Source: Sphingomonas phyllosphaerae 5.2 (GTDB lineage: Bacteria > Pseudomonadota > Alphaproteobacteria > Sphingomonadales > Sphingomonadaceae). From it: a stretch of DNA of 64,000 bases. The stretch covers positions 2,390,501-2,454,500 of the forward strand of contig NZ_ATTI01000001.1 of NCBI RefSeq assembly GCF_000419605.1. Reading direction: 5' to 3'. How positions within the stretch are numbered: position 1 is the first letter of the stretch; the number at the start of each line of letters is the position of its first letter. The notes below the pieces were generated by a model that was given only the letters and a program-made list of their open reading frames with translations, did no database searches and was not told where the DNA came from. Of this stretch, positions 54,821 through 64,000 are shown in pieces. The position numbers were made by a program, and so were the translations under genes.

Positions 54821-56248
54821 ATGGGGCCGGGCCTGAACATGACGCGCAACGGACAACGTCTGCTGATGCTGATCGACGCTGATGCGGCGCAACGCCGCAC
54901 CGTCGCGACGATCGCGGCGCGTGGGGGATGGCGCACGATCACCGCCGATGACGTGGCCGCGGCCCTGACGACGCTGGCGACCGAGGACGGGATGCAGCTG
55001 GACGCGATCCTGCTGGATCACGGTGCCGAGGACGTCGAGCCCGCGCCGACGATCGCCGAGCTGCGCGCGTATCGCCCGCAACTGCCGATCCTGCTGCTGA
55101 CCGCGCATGCCTCGGTCGCGAGCGCGGTGGCGGCGATGCGGTCGGGCGCGACCGATTATCTCAGCAAGCCGCTGGCGCCGGAACGGTTGCTCCACGCGCT
55201 GGAGGCCGCCGTCGGCGCGACGACCAGCGGCGAGCTGCGTCCGCTGACCGAAAAAATCCCGGCGATGCTGGTGTTCGACGAGATCGTCGGCACCGCGCCG
55301 GAATTCCGCGCGGCGATGGCGATCGCGGCCAAGGCGGCGCGTGCCCGGGTTGCGGTGCTGATCGAAGGCGAAAGCGGGGTCGGCAAGGAAGTGGTGGCGG
55401 AGGCGATCCACGCCGCCTCGCCGCGCGCCGACTTCGAGCGGGTGACGGTGAATTGCGCCGCGGTGGCGGGCAACACGATCGCCAGCGAGCTGTTCGGGCA
55501 CGAACCCGGCGCGTTCGCGGGTGCGTTCGAGCGGCGGCAGGGACGATTCGTCGCGGCGCATGGCGGCACGCTGTTCCTCGATGAGGTCGATTGCCTGCCG
55601 CTGGACGCGCAGGCGATGCTGATGCGCACGCTGCACAGCGGCGAGGTGCTGCCGCTGGGCGCGCGCCATGCGCAAGCGGTGGACGTGCGCGTGATCGCGG
55701 CCACCAACAAGCGGCTGAGCGACGAGGTCGCCGCCGGACGCTTCCGCGAGGACCTGTATTTCCGGCTGAACGCGGTGACGGTGCCGATCCCGCCGCTGCG
55801 CGAACGCGCCAGCGACATCCCGGCGCTGGCGCGGCACCTGCTGGAGCGAATCGCCGGGCAACCCGGCCTGCGCCAGCTGAACATCACCGACGACGCGCTG
55901 ACGCTGCTGATGCTCTACGAATGGCCGGGCAACGTCCGCCAGTTGCAGAACGCGCTGTTCCGCGCCGCGGTGCTCTGCGAGGGCGACACGCTGACGCGCG
56001 CCGACTTCCCGCAGATCGCCGCGCTCGGGAATCGCCCGGCGCCGCGCCCGCGGGACGGCGCGACGGGGGTCGCGCTGTTCGGGGCGGACGGGCATTTGCG
56101 CGCATTGGAGGAGATCGAGGCCGACATCATCCGGCTGGCGATCGCGCATTATCGTGGACGGATGACCGAGGTCGCGCGACGGCTGGGGATCGGGCGCTCG
56201 ACGCTCTACCGCAAGCTGAGCGAGCTGGGCATCGACACCGCCGCCTGA
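54821..56248 (+). CDS. NtrC-like sigma-54-type response regulator with altered GAFTGA
   Basis: The 475-residue regulator (from ATG 54821; ATG 54839 also possible) has a receiver domain with Asp19/Asp21, phosphoacceptor Asp66 (AILLDHG), T in LLLTAHAS and Lys in YLSKPLAP, an AAA+ domain with Walker A GESGVGKE, the L1 loop GAFAGA at residues 230-235, Walker B GGTLFLDEVDCL and R-finger FREDLYFRLN, and a Fis-type helix-turn-helix (MTEVARRLGIGRSTLYRKL). The loop is GAFAGA instead of GAFTGA; the Thr normally contacts sigma-54. No cognate kinase is adjacent. Confidence 0.92.
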   Translation: MGPGLNMTRNGQRLLMLIDADAAQRRTVATIAARGGWRTITADDVAAALTTLATEDGMQLDAILLDHGAEDVEPAPTIAELRAYRPQLPILLLTAHASVASAVAAMRSGATDYLSKPLAPERLLHALEAAVGATTSGELRPLTEKIPAMLVFDEIVGTAPEFRAAMAIAAKAARARVAVLIEGESGVGKEVVAEAIHAASPRADFERVTVNCAAVAGNTIASELFGHEPGAFAGAFERRQGRFVAAHGGTLFLDEVDCLPLDAQAMLMRTLHSGEVLPLGARHAQAVDVRVIAATNKRLSDEVAAGRFREDLYFRLNAVTVPIPPLRERASDIPALARHLLERIAGQPGLRQLNITDDALTLLMLYEWPGNVRQLQNALFRAAVLCEGDTLTRADFPQIAALGNRPAPRPRDGATGVALFGADGHLRALEEIEADIIRLAIAHYRGRMTEVARRLGIGRSTLYRKLSELGIDTAA

Positions 56249-56267
56249 GCCCGCCATCCTGCGCGGC

Positions 56268-57026
56268 ATGACGACACCGCCGTTCGCACAGCGCGCCTTT
56301 CTGGTCACCGGGGCTGCGTCCGGCATCGGTCTCGCGGTCGCCCGCCTGCTTGCCGAGCGCGGCGCGGCGCGACTGGTGCTGGTCGATCGTGATGCGGCGG
56401 CGCTGGCGCGTGTCGACCTTGGCTGTACGCTCGATCTTCTACCGGGCGATGTCGCGGACGAGGCATTGTGGGACGAAGCCGCCGCGGTGCTGGCCGGGAT
56501 CGACGGCGCGGTGATCAACGCCGGGGTCGCGGGTGCAGGCGCGATCGCCGCCTTGCCGCTGGCCGAGTGGCGGCGAATCCTGTCGGTCAACCTCGACGGC
56601 GCGTTCCTGACGATGCGGGCGGCGATGCGCGCCATGGCAGGCCGCGCCGGTACGATCGTGGCGGTGGCGTCCGCAGCCGGGATCAAGGCGGAGCCCGGGG
56701 TCGCCGCCTATGGCGCATCGAAGGCCGGACTGGTCCAGCTGGTGAAGGTGGCGGCCAGGGAGGGTGCTGCGCAGCGGCTGCGCGTCAACGCGATCGCGCC
56801 GGCCGGGGTCGAGACGCCGGTGTGGGATGCCGTACCGATGTTTGCGGACCGCGCCGCTGCGATCGGACGCGACGCGGCGTTCGCGGAACTGGCGGCGATG
56901 GCGACACCGCTGGGGCGCTATGCCAGGCCGGAGGAGATCGCGGCACAGGTGGCGTTCCTGCTGTCGGATGCCGCCGCGCTGATGACCGGCGCGGTACTGG
57001 TCAGTGACGGCGGATACACGCTCTAG
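56268..57026 (+). CDS. SDR-family oxidoreductase
   Basis: The 252-residue classical short-chain dehydrogenase has the NAD(P) motif TGAASGIG (residues 14-21), an Asp at the end of strand 2 (LVLVDRDAA) favouring NAD(H), NAGVAG, catalytic Ser in VAVASAAG, and YGASK (Tyr/Lys). C-terminal PEEIAAQVAFLLSDAA then GAVLVSDGGYT is typical. The substrate is unknown. It lies 19 bases after the sigma-54 regulator gene. Confidence 0.92.
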   Translation: MTTPPFAQRAFLVTGAASGIGLAVARLLAERGAARLVLVDRDAAALARVDLGCTLDLLPGDVADEALWDEAAAVLAGIDGAVINAGVAGAGAIAALPLAEWRRILSVNLDGAFLTMRAAMRAMAGRAGTIVAVASAAGIKAEPGVAAYGASKAGLVQLVKVAAREGAAQRLRVNAIAPAGVETPVWDAVPMFADRAAAIGRDAAFAELAAMATPLGRYARPEEIAAQVAFLLSDAAALMTGAVLVSDGGYTL

Positions 57027-57070
57027 CGCCTCGCCCCGCACCCGTCAGGCGCGCATCGACGAACCGCCGC

Positions 57071-57958
57071 TCACCACAATACGCCTGTTTTGTCCGCCAC
57101 CAGCGGCTCGGGCGCCTCGTCGCCGATCGACTGAAGCAGGTCGATCTCGATCGTGCGGCACATCGCGTTCAGCGGCAGATCGTGGACGGTGTTGGCGAAC
57201 GGATCGACCAGATCGTCGCCGATCGCCAGCACCGCCAGGAACATGAGCCCCGCCACCGTGGAGCCGAGCGGCGTCGCGAAACCCAGCGTCTCGACCAGCC
57301 CGATCGGCAGCAGGATGCAGAACAGGTGCGTAAAGATCGTTGGAAAAAATCGGTACTGGTTCGGCAGCGGCGTGTTCTTCAACCGCTCCATCCCGCCCTG
57401 CGCATTGGCGATGTCGATCAGCACGCTTTCCATCGACGTCTGCTGGATGGTGTCGATCCAGCCGTTGCGGCGACACAGGTCGATACGGCGACCGGTGCCA
57501 TCGACGATGCCGTTGGCGGTGTTGGTGCGCGACAGCGCGAAATCGGCCTCGCCCTTCGACAGGAAGCGGAGCACGACGTCGTCGACCTTCTGCTTGCGCA
57601 ACTGGCAGCGCAGCGCATTCACATAGGCGATCTGCCGCAGCACGATCGTCCGCTTCATGTCGTGCGCTTCGGGATCGGGCAGGAAGTTGCGCGCGGCGCG
57701 CGCCAGGTTCCGGCTGGCGTTGATCATCAGCCCCCACAGCGAGCGGCCCTCCCACCAGCGCTGATAGGCGGAGTTGCTGCGGAAACCGAGGAACAGCGCC
57801 AGCGCGGAGCCGAACAGCGTCAGCGGCAGTTCGGGCGCGTGGAACGGCAGCACGTAGTAAGTGACGGTAACGATCACATCCCAGACGAACAGGATCGTGA
57901 GCGGCTTCCAGACTTCGCGAACAACCTGGGTAAGGCGGGGTACGGCAGTGACGATCAT
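57071..57958 (-). CDS. Bestrophin-family channel protein (YneE-like)
   Basis: The 295-residue membrane protein has four helices and the bestrophin motifs WKPLTILFVWDVIVTVTYY near residue 17, ALFLGFRSNSAYQRWWEGRSLWG (in pieces) near 54-76, and a C-terminal acidic cluster GDDLVDPFANTVHDLPLNAM. Bacterial homologues form pentameric cation or anion channels. ATG 57958. It converges with the SDR gene. Confidence 0.93.
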   Translation of the reverse strand: MIVTAVPRLTQVVREVWKPLTILFVWDVIVTVTYYVLPFHAPELPLTLFGSALALFLGFRSNSAYQRWWEGRSLWGLMINASRNLARAARNFLPDPEAHDMKRTIVLRQIAYVNALRCQLRKQKVDDVVLRFLSKGEADFALSRTNTANGIVDGTGRRIDLCRRNGWIDTIQQTSMESVLIDIANAQGGMERLKNTPLPNQYRFFPTIFTHLFCILLPIGLVETLGFATPLGSTVAGLMFLAVLAIGDDLVDPFANTVHDLPLNAMCRTIEIDLLQSIGDEAPEPLVADKTGVLW

Positions 57959-58009
57959 GCCCGGCTAACGCACATCATGCGGATGGGTGCCCGTTTCATT
58001 TCATTGCCG

Positions 58010-59062
58010 TCACGACGTACCGGCCAGCGCGCGATCGCGCAATCCTCGCCACACGCGCAGCGCCTGCATGGTAGCGGCGACGTCGTGGACGCGCAGCGAC
58101 TGCACCCCCGCCTGCGCCCCTGCGACGGCCAGCGCGATCGAGCCGCCGAGCCGTTCCGCAACCGGCGCCTCGTTGTCGAGCGCGCCGATCATCCGCTTGC
58201 GGCTGACCCCGAGCATGATCGGACATCCTAGACCGTGAAAGATCGGCAATCCGTTCAGCAGCGCGAGATTGTCGGACAGCGACTTGCCGAAGCCGATGCC
58301 GGGATCGACCATGATGCGCGCGCGGTCGACCCCGGCGGCGACCACCGCATCGATGCGCGCTTCCAGCCAGTCGAAAACCTCGGTGACGACATCGCGGTAG
58401 GCGGGGCGCCCGTGTCCGCCGGCCTTCGGATCGGGCGAGTGCATGAGCACGACCGGTGCGCCTGCGCGCGCGACGATCTCCATGGCGCGATCGTCCCACA
58501 GCAGCGCCGACACATCGTTGACGATGCCCGCGCCGGCGGCAAGCCCCGCCTCCATGACCGCGGCCTTGCGCGTGTCGACCGAGACGAGCGCGCCAGCACG
58601 GGCGAGGCGTTCGACGACCGGCGCCACCCGCCGCGCCTCGTCCTCTTCCCACACCAGCGTCGCGCCGGGACGGGTCGATTCGCCGCCGATGTCGATCACC
58701 GCCGCGCCGGCAGCGGCCATCGCCATCCCGGCGGCAGCCGCGCCAGCGGGATCGTCGACATGTGCACCGCCATCCGAGAAGCTGTCGGGCGTGACGTTGA
58801 GGATGCCGGCGACGTGCGGCTGGTCGAAGCGCAGCGTGCGCGCGCCGAGCACCCACGGCGCGCGCGGAGCGATGATGCGCGCGTGGAGCGTCGCGGCGCG
58901 CTCCCCCAGCCGCGCGATGTCGCTGAGGGGTACGATGCGGCGGTTGCCGGCCGCGATGACCTCATAGGCGGCGAACCATTGCAGCCCGCCCGCCAGCCGC
59001 ACGACCTCGCCGTCAGGGTAGGCGAAAGGCGCGTCGATGAAATGCGTCGGACGGAGGTGCAT
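58010..59062 (-). CDS. folP: Dihydropteroate synthase FolP
   Basis: The 350-residue enzyme has a TIM barrel with GILNVTPDSFSDGG (near residue 85), DIGGESTRPGA, VSVDTRKAAVMEAGL, MVDPGIGFGK and GVSRKRMIG motifs binding pterin and p-aminobenzoate. It joins these to make 7,8-dihydropteroate in folate synthesis and is the sulfonamide target. An N-terminal extension of about 70 residues before the barrel is longer than in E. coli FolP (about 280 residues), as common in this order. ATG 59062 follows AGAGAGAATGC. Confidence 0.95.
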   Translation of the reverse strand: MHLRPTHFIDAPFAYPDGEVVRLAGGLQWFAAYEVIAAGNRRIVPLSDIARLGERAATLHARIIAPRAPWVLGARTLRFDQPHVAGILNVTPDSFSDGGAHVDDPAGAAAAGMAMAAAGAAVIDIGGESTRPGATLVWEEDEARRVAPVVERLARAGALVSVDTRKAAVMEAGLAAGAGIVNDVSALLWDDRAMEIVARAGAPVVLMHSPDPKAGGHGRPAYRDVVTEVFDWLEARIDAVVAAGVDRARIMVDPGIGFGKSLSDNLALLNGLPIFHGLGCPIMLGVSRKRMIGALDNEAPVAERLGGSIALAVAGAQAGVQSLRVHDVAATMQALRVWRGLRDRALAGTS

Positions 59063-59196
59063 TCTCTCTCCTCCTCTCCCTCTGCGGGAGGGGGTGGATC
59101 GCGTGCTCGCGAAACGGTGGTCGTTCGCTTGCGATCGACCCTATCACCAGGGCTTCAGCCACCCCAGCCCCTCCCTTGAAAGGGAACGGCCTGATG
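59063..59196. repeat. Intergenic region with short GC-rich palindromes
   Basis: Contains CTCTCCCTCTGCGGGAGGGGG near 59075-59095 (stem CTCCC/GGGAG type) and CCCTTGAAAGGG near 59173-59184. These resemble the short intergenic palindromes of sphingomonads and may also help terminate ccrM. No gene is seen. Confidence 0.45.
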
Positions 59197-60513
<1,317 letters not shown>

Positions 60514-60515
<2 letters not shown>

Positions 60516-61134
60516 AAAACGGCAAAACACATTGCGCGACCGGCGCGAAGCTGCGGCGGTGGAGCGGCGACGGGCCGTGTTCGCGCAAGGCGGCGAGATG
60601 CTGCGCGCTGCCATAGCCCTTGTTGGCGTGCCAGCCGTAGTGCGGATGCGATTCGGCAGCGGCAATCATGATCTGGTCGCGGGTATGCTTGGCGATGATC
60701 GAGGCGGCGGCGATCGAGCGACTGTGCGCGTCCCCCGAGACGATCGCGGTCGCGGCATAGCCCCATCGCGGCAGGCGATTGCCATCGACCAGCACATGGC
60801 CCGGCACGCAGCCCAGCATATCCACCAGGCGATCGACCGCGAGCGTCATCGCCTTCATCGTCGCCCAGTAGATGTTGAGCGTGTCAATCTCCGCCGGCTC
60901 GACGATGCCGATGCCATAAGCGGCGCAATCGACGAGCCGCGCATGAAGGCGCGCGCGCTCGACCGCCGGCAGCTTCTTCGAATCGTCGATCCCGCGCGGC
61001 ACGCCCCTGGCGGGCAACACCAGCGCGCAGGCGACGACCGGGCCGGCGAGCGGCCCGCGCCCGGCCTCGTCCACCCCGGCGACCGGCGGCAGACAGGCGC
61101 GTTCGTGCTTCAGGCCGGGCATGGCAGTCGCCAT
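60514..61134 (-). CDS. rnhB: Ribonuclease HII
   Basis: The 206-residue enzyme has the catalytic VDEAGRGPLAGPVVACALVL (Asp, Glu; in pieces), DDSKKLP, LVDGNRLPRWGYAA (third Asp) and SIAAASIIAKHTRD (fourth Asp region). It removes ribonucleotides and RNA primers from RNA-DNA hybrids. ATG 61134 overlaps the ThiD-VOC gene by 25 bases; ATG 61122 (also in frame) is a possible shorter start. It precedes the ccrM promoter region. Confidence 0.95.
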
Positions 61135-62288
61135 GGTGGAAAGCGACGATGCTCTCCTGCGCTGTAGAGGCAGAGCGCGTTGCCCGCCGGATCAGCAAGC
61201 CGCGCTTCACGCCAGCCCCAACGCCGGGCGACCGGATCATCGACCGCGATACCCGCCGCGCGCGCTTTCGCCACCGCGCCGTCGAGATCAGCGACTTCCA
61301 GGTAGACGCGGACGCCCTCCGCTTCGTGCGCGGCCTCGATCGACAACGTCGCGCCGCCCTCGCTCTGGAACCGCGCATAGCGCCCGCCGCTGTCGACGAT
61401 CGCCGTCAGCCCCAGCGCGCGATAGAATACGAGGCTGGCGGCGTGGTCGACGGCGGGTAGCGTCACCTGATTGGGCGTCGCATCGCCCGGCACATCGAGC
61501 CGCACCCGCGCGTGCCCCATCGGTCCATGCCCGTGCCCGAGGCCCGGTGCCTCGCGCAGTGCAATCCGCACGAACAGTCGCGCGCGGGCAATGGCGTCCG
61601 TCAGGACCATGCCGCGCGCGAGACCATCGGCGATCGCACTTGCCAGCGTACAGCCGGTGCCGTGGCTATGCCGGGTGTCGATCCGCGGGTCGGCCCATTC
61701 CGCGATCGTGCCGTCGGGGCCGATCAGGCGATCGACCACGATGTCGCCGGCGGCGTGGCCGCCCTTGACCAGCACCGGCGCGCCGATCGCCGCGGCATAA
61801 TCGCGCGCGGCGGGTGCGACATCGGCGGCGGCGAGCGCGTCGCGCCCGGCGAGCGCCGCAAGTTCGGGGAGGTTCGGGGTCACCAGCGTGCTCATCCGCG
61901 CCAGTCGCGCGAACGCGGCAATCGTCGCGGCGTCGGCGAGGGTCGCACCGCTGGTCGCGACCATCACCGGATCGAGGACGATCGGCACGGCGTAAGCACC
62001 ATTGGCGAGTTCGTCGGCGACCGCGGCGGCGATGGCCGCTCCGCCCAGCATCCCGATCTTGACCGCATCGACGCCGAGATCGGTGGCGACGCTCGCCATC
62101 TGCTGCCGGACGATCGCGGGGGACAGCGCGGCGATCCCCTGCACGCCAAGCGTGTTCTGCGCGGTGACGGCGGTGATCGCGGTCATCGCGTGGCCGCCGA
62201 GCATCGTGACGGTCTTGATATCGGCCTGGATCCCCGCCCCGCCGCCGGAATCGGAGCCGGCGACGATCAGCACGCGCGGCATCGTCAT
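61110..62288 (-). CDS. thiD: ThiD hydroxymethylpyrimidine kinase fused to a VOC (glyoxalase-like) domain
   Basis: Residues 1 to about 260 are ThiD: VAGSDSGGGAGIQADIKT (substrate loop, residues 10-27), AVTAQNTLGVQGI, DPVMVATSG, LVTPNLPELAAL, VLVKGGHA and HSHGTGCTLASAIA (ATP-binding GTGC). ThiD phosphorylates HMP and HMP-P for thiamine. Residues about 265-390 form a VOC domain: LDVPGDATPNQVTLPAVDHAASLVFYRALG (in pieces), LVEVADLD-like strands and RRWGWREARLADPAGN. The 392-residue length is too long for ThiD alone (about 265). The stop is not internal, so it is one polypeptide. It overlaps the DUF1272 stop (ATGA). Confidence 0.9.
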   Translation of the reverse strand: MTMPRVLIVAGSDSGGGAGIQADIKTVTMLGGHAMTAITAVTAQNTLGVQGIAALSPAIVRQQMASVATDLGVDAVKIGMLGGAAIAAAVADELANGAYAVPIVLDPVMVATSGATLADAATIAAFARLARMSTLVTPNLPELAALAGRDALAAADVAPAARDYAAAIGAPVLVKGGHAAGDIVVDRLIGPDGTIAEWADPRIDTRHSHGTGCTLASAIADGLARGMVLTDAIARARLFVRIALREAPGLGHGHGPMGHARVRLDVPGDATPNQVTLPAVDHAASLVFYRALGLTAIVDSGGRYARFQSEGGATLSIEAAHEAEGVRVYLEVADLDGAVAKARAAGIAVDDPVARRWGWREARLADPAGNALCLYSAGEHRRFPPWRLPCPA

Positions 62289-62509
62289 TCGCGGAAGCGC
62301 CGTTCGGTGGCCGCGGGGTGTTGTTTCAGCACCTTGCCGAGGCGTGCCGGGCGATCGAGCAACTCGCCGCCGCAATTCGGGCAGGTGTCGTCGAGCGTGT
62401 CGGCGCATTCGGCGCAGAAGGTGCATTCGAGCGAGCAGATGAAGGCCCCGGCCTCGTCGGCGGGCAGGTCCACGCCGCAGCGTTCGCAATCGGGTCGCAT
62501 GTCGAGCAT
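62285..62509 (-). CDS. DUF1272 zinc-ribbon-like protein
   Basis: The 74-residue protein has eight Cys in CxxC pairs: DCERCG, ICSLECTFCAECAD and CPNCGG, matching DUF1272, a small cysteine-rich family likely to bind two Zn2+. The rest is charged with RPARLGKVLKQHP near the end. No function is known. It overlaps the ThiD-VOC start by four bases and may be the first gene of the thiD-rnhB run. Confidence 0.88.
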   Translation of the reverse strand: MLDMRPDCERCGVDLPADEAGAFICSLECTFCAECADTLDDTCPNCGGELLDRPARLGKVLKQHPAATERRFRE

Positions 62510-62533
62510 GGCGGGAGCTTTAGCGTGGGACTT

Positions 62534-62610
62534 CCGTCATAGCGAGCACTGCGGAGCAATCGAGCGCCATTCCTGACGCGCCGGATTGCTTCGCTGCGCG
62601 CTATGACGGC
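62534..62610. repeat. REP-like imperfect palindrome, copy 2
   Basis: CCGTCATAGCGAGC..GCGGAGCAATCG on the left and its near complement with GGATTGCTTCGCTGCGCGCTATGACGG on the right (in pieces) form long arms around a loop of about ten bases. The family is the same as copy 1 at 1353-1430, with substitutions and a slightly different core. It lies between convergent or adjacent minus genes and may form an RNA hairpin after fpr. Confidence 0.75.
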
Positions 62611-62617
62611 AGCGGGC

Positions 62618-63448
62618 TCAATCCACGAACGCGCGTTCGATCACGAACTGGCCGGGGTTGGCATTCGAACCCTCCGCAAATCCCTTGTGCTCGAGCATCG
62701 AGGCGATCTCGCGGATCATCGCCGTCGAACCGCACAGCATCACGCGGTCCGTTTCGGGATCGAAGTGCGGCTCGCCTTCCAGCCCCTGGAACAACCGCCC
62801 GTTCTCGATCAGCGCCGGGATGCGACCGGTGGTGTGGAAGTCCTCACGCGTGACCGCGGGGACGTAGTGGAAGCGCGTCGCGGCCTCGTCGGCGACGAGC
62901 GGGTCGTCGGCCAGGCGCGCGCCGAGCTCATCGTGGAACGCCAGATCGTCGACCCGGCGGACGCCGTGGACGATCACGACCTGCTCGAACCGCTCGTACA
63001 CGTCCGGATCGCGCGCGACGCTGAGGAACGGCGCCAGCCCGGTGCCGGTCGATAACAGGAACAGTCGCTTGCCGCCGAGCAGTGCGTCGAGCACCAGCGT
63101 ACCGGTCGGCTTCTTGCCGAGATAGAGCTGGTCACCCGCCTCCACCGCCTGCAAGCGCCCGGTCAGCGGACCGCCGGGCACCTTGATCGACAGGAATTCG
63201 AGCTCCTCGGCCCATGCCGGGCTGGCGATGGAATAGGCGCGCATCACCGGCTTGGCGGGTTTGTCGTCGGTCCCGCCCTCACCGGGCAGGCCGATCATCA
63301 CGAACTCGCCCGAGCGGAAACGGAACGACGCCGGCCGCTCGACCGCGAAGCTGAACAGATGCTCGTTCCAGTGGCGCACCCATTTGACCGCGACGCTCAG
63401 GAAGGCGGTCGATTCAGGGATTAGCACTGGCGCACGCAGGTCGGTCAT
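62618..63448 (-). CDS. fpr: Ferredoxin-NADP reductase
   Basis: The 276-residue FAD enzyme has the FAD-binding RAYSIAS motif (near residue 71), GEFVMIGLPG, NADP site STGTGLAPFLSVARDP and the C-terminal MLCGSTAMI with the GQFVIERAFVD tail ending in Asp, the bacterial FPR type (subclass that ends VERAF-like). It transfers electrons between NADPH and ferredoxin or flavodoxin, including in oxidative stress. ATG 63448. It is followed by the repeat palindrome. Confidence 0.93.
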   Translation of the reverse strand: MTDLRAPVLIPESTAFLSVAVKWVRHWNEHLFSFAVERPASFRFRSGEFVMIGLPGEGGTDDKPAKPVMRAYSIASPAWAEELEFLSIKVPGGPLTGRLQAVEAGDQLYLGKKPTGTLVLDALLGGKRLFLLSTGTGLAPFLSVARDPDVYERFEQVVIVHGVRRVDDLAFHDELGARLADDPLVADEAATRFHYVPAVTREDFHTTGRIPALIENGRLFQGLEGEPHFDPETDRVMLCGSTAMIREIASMLEHKGFAEGSNANPGQFVIERAFVD

Positions 63449-63551
63449 CGGCGATCCGGTCTGGAAATGAGGATTTTTTGCGAATGGTGCGCCCTATGGC
63501 GCGCGTCCGGTGGGGTCAACCATAGCTGGGCTTGGGGGCCGGCAAGCGCGC

Positions 63552-63983
63552 TCAGTCGCGTTGCGCAAGCGGCGCCTGCACGAAGCGCAGCGACACCCAT
63601 TCGGCGGCCGACGCGAGTTGCGCGACGGCATCATGCGCGCCGCTGTCGGCCACCAACGTCGCCGCAATGCGCCGCACCGCCACCGCATCGCCGTCCAGCC
63701 CGGCGGCGAACATCGCCAGCAGCGTCGCCTCCGCCTCGGTGACGTTCGCGGCACCCGGCGTGCCGAAGCGCATCCAGCGCAGCGCATGCGCGTCGAGCAA
63801 CGCCATCGCCTTCACGAAGTCGCCCAGTGCTGGCATCACGCCGCGCCACGCGAAGCCGGGCGCCAGTGCCGCACACGGACACCGCCCGGCGCGGGCCGCC
63901 GCAGTCCATTGCCGCATCGCACCGGTAAGGAAATGAAAATGCTCGTCGAGGTTCGGCGGCAGGCGGTCGACAAAGCGGTACAT
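63552..63983 (-). CDS. Conserved hypothetical protein
   Basis: The 143-residue soluble, helix-rich protein starts with a MYRFVDRLPPNLDEHFHFL-like segment and contains RAGRCPCAALAPGFAWRG (a C-x-C), ALLDAHALRWMRFGTP and NVTEAEATLLAMFAAGLDGD. No family is recognised. The start ATG 63983 is supported by good codon use; little promoter sequence is visible before the window ends. It might continue a minus-strand transcript from further right. Confidence 0.72.
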   Translation of the reverse strand: MYRFVDRLPPNLDEHFHFLTGAMRQWTAAARAGRCPCAALAPGFAWRGVMPALGDFVKAMALLDAHALRWMRFGTPGAANVTEAEATLLAMFAAGLDGDAVAVRRIAATLVADSGAHDAVAQLASAAEWVSLRFVQAPLAQRD

Positions 63984-64000
63984 CGGAATACCTTGATTGC

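Noticed and set aside
54650..56686. Minus-strand frame of 678 codons across the sigma-54-type regulator
   Set aside because: Shadow of a well-supported gene; no motifs.
61110..62489. thiD start at 62489
   Set aside because: That part is antisense-like overlap with the DUF1272 gene in another frame; ATG 62288 directly precedes the kinase loop.

Overview
The window looks like a chromosomal segment of a sphingomonad (Alphaproteobacteria, Sphingomonas-like). The evidence is high GC with GC-rich third codon positions, four large TonB-dependent outer-membrane receptors, a PEPxxWA-CTERM sorted protein, a CcrM-type GANTC adenine methyltransferase, an aa3-type cytochrome oxidase subunit IV microprotein, and palindromic REP-like repeats typical of this family. 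I saw no phage, plasmid, insertion sequence or CRISPR. Species assignment is inference from gene content only.

Layout. 1-7.6 kb: a minus-strand run (HEXXH protein cut by the window edge, small ORF, PCuAC copper chaperone, a decayed small gene carrying a REP-like palindrome, HrpB helicase, PfkB/adenosine kinase), then EI24 membrane protein, lipoprotein and a Kef-type antiporter on plus. 7.6-12.2 kb: a divergent iron-uptake module (DUF3325, PepSY and DUF3649 inner-membrane proteins on minus; siderophore receptor on plus, with a Fur-like inverted repeat between). 12.2-17.3 kb: type I secretion ABC exporter and HlyD adaptor, a strong hairpin, and an NdvA-like glucan exporter. 17.4-24.5 kb: an ABC sugar importer (ATPase on plus, overlapping tail-to-tail with two permeases and a binding lipoprotein on minus), divergent from a 991-residue TonB receptor. 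24.6-33.3 kb: ABC-2 export pair, an Oar-like 1136-residue TonB receptor, a LytS/LytTR two-component pair, and TrhO.

33.5-45 kb: AI-2E transporter, a broken Nudix gene, ABC-F ATPase, nitronate monooxygenase, DUF3297, a Tyr-rich glycine-zipper protein, EVE protein, PEP-CTERM protein, a fourth TonB receptor, HAD hydrolase, a secreted protein of unknown role, and a 676-base gap with 14-bp tandem repeats and an orphan terminator. 45.2-49.5 kb: TypA/BipA, a short metallothionein-like ORF, a TelA/XpaC pair and tRNA-Val(UAC). 49.7-54.7 kb: a compact minus operon with coxIV-like gene, split transhydrogenase pntAA/pntAB/pntB, two inserted small genes and a terminal MarR-like gene. 54.8-64 kb: NtrC-like regulator with an altered GAFTGA loop, SDR, bestrophin, FolP, CcrM (six GANTC sites upstream), RNase HII, a ThiD-VOC fusion, DUF1272, a second REP-like palindrome, ferredoxin-NADP reductase and an unknown protein.

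How it fits together: most of the segment is envelope traffic (receptors, importers, exporters, secretion) plus housekeeping (translation GTPase, RNase HII, folate and thiamine enzymes, transhydrogenase, DNA methylation). I did not find a clearly new multi-gene system. The observations most worth following are the GANTC cluster before ccrM, the ThiD-VOC fusion, the GAFAGA enhancer-binding protein, the truncated metallothionein ORF beside TelA/XpaC, the extra genes inside the transhydrogenase operon, and the tandem-repeat region ending in an unassigned terminator.
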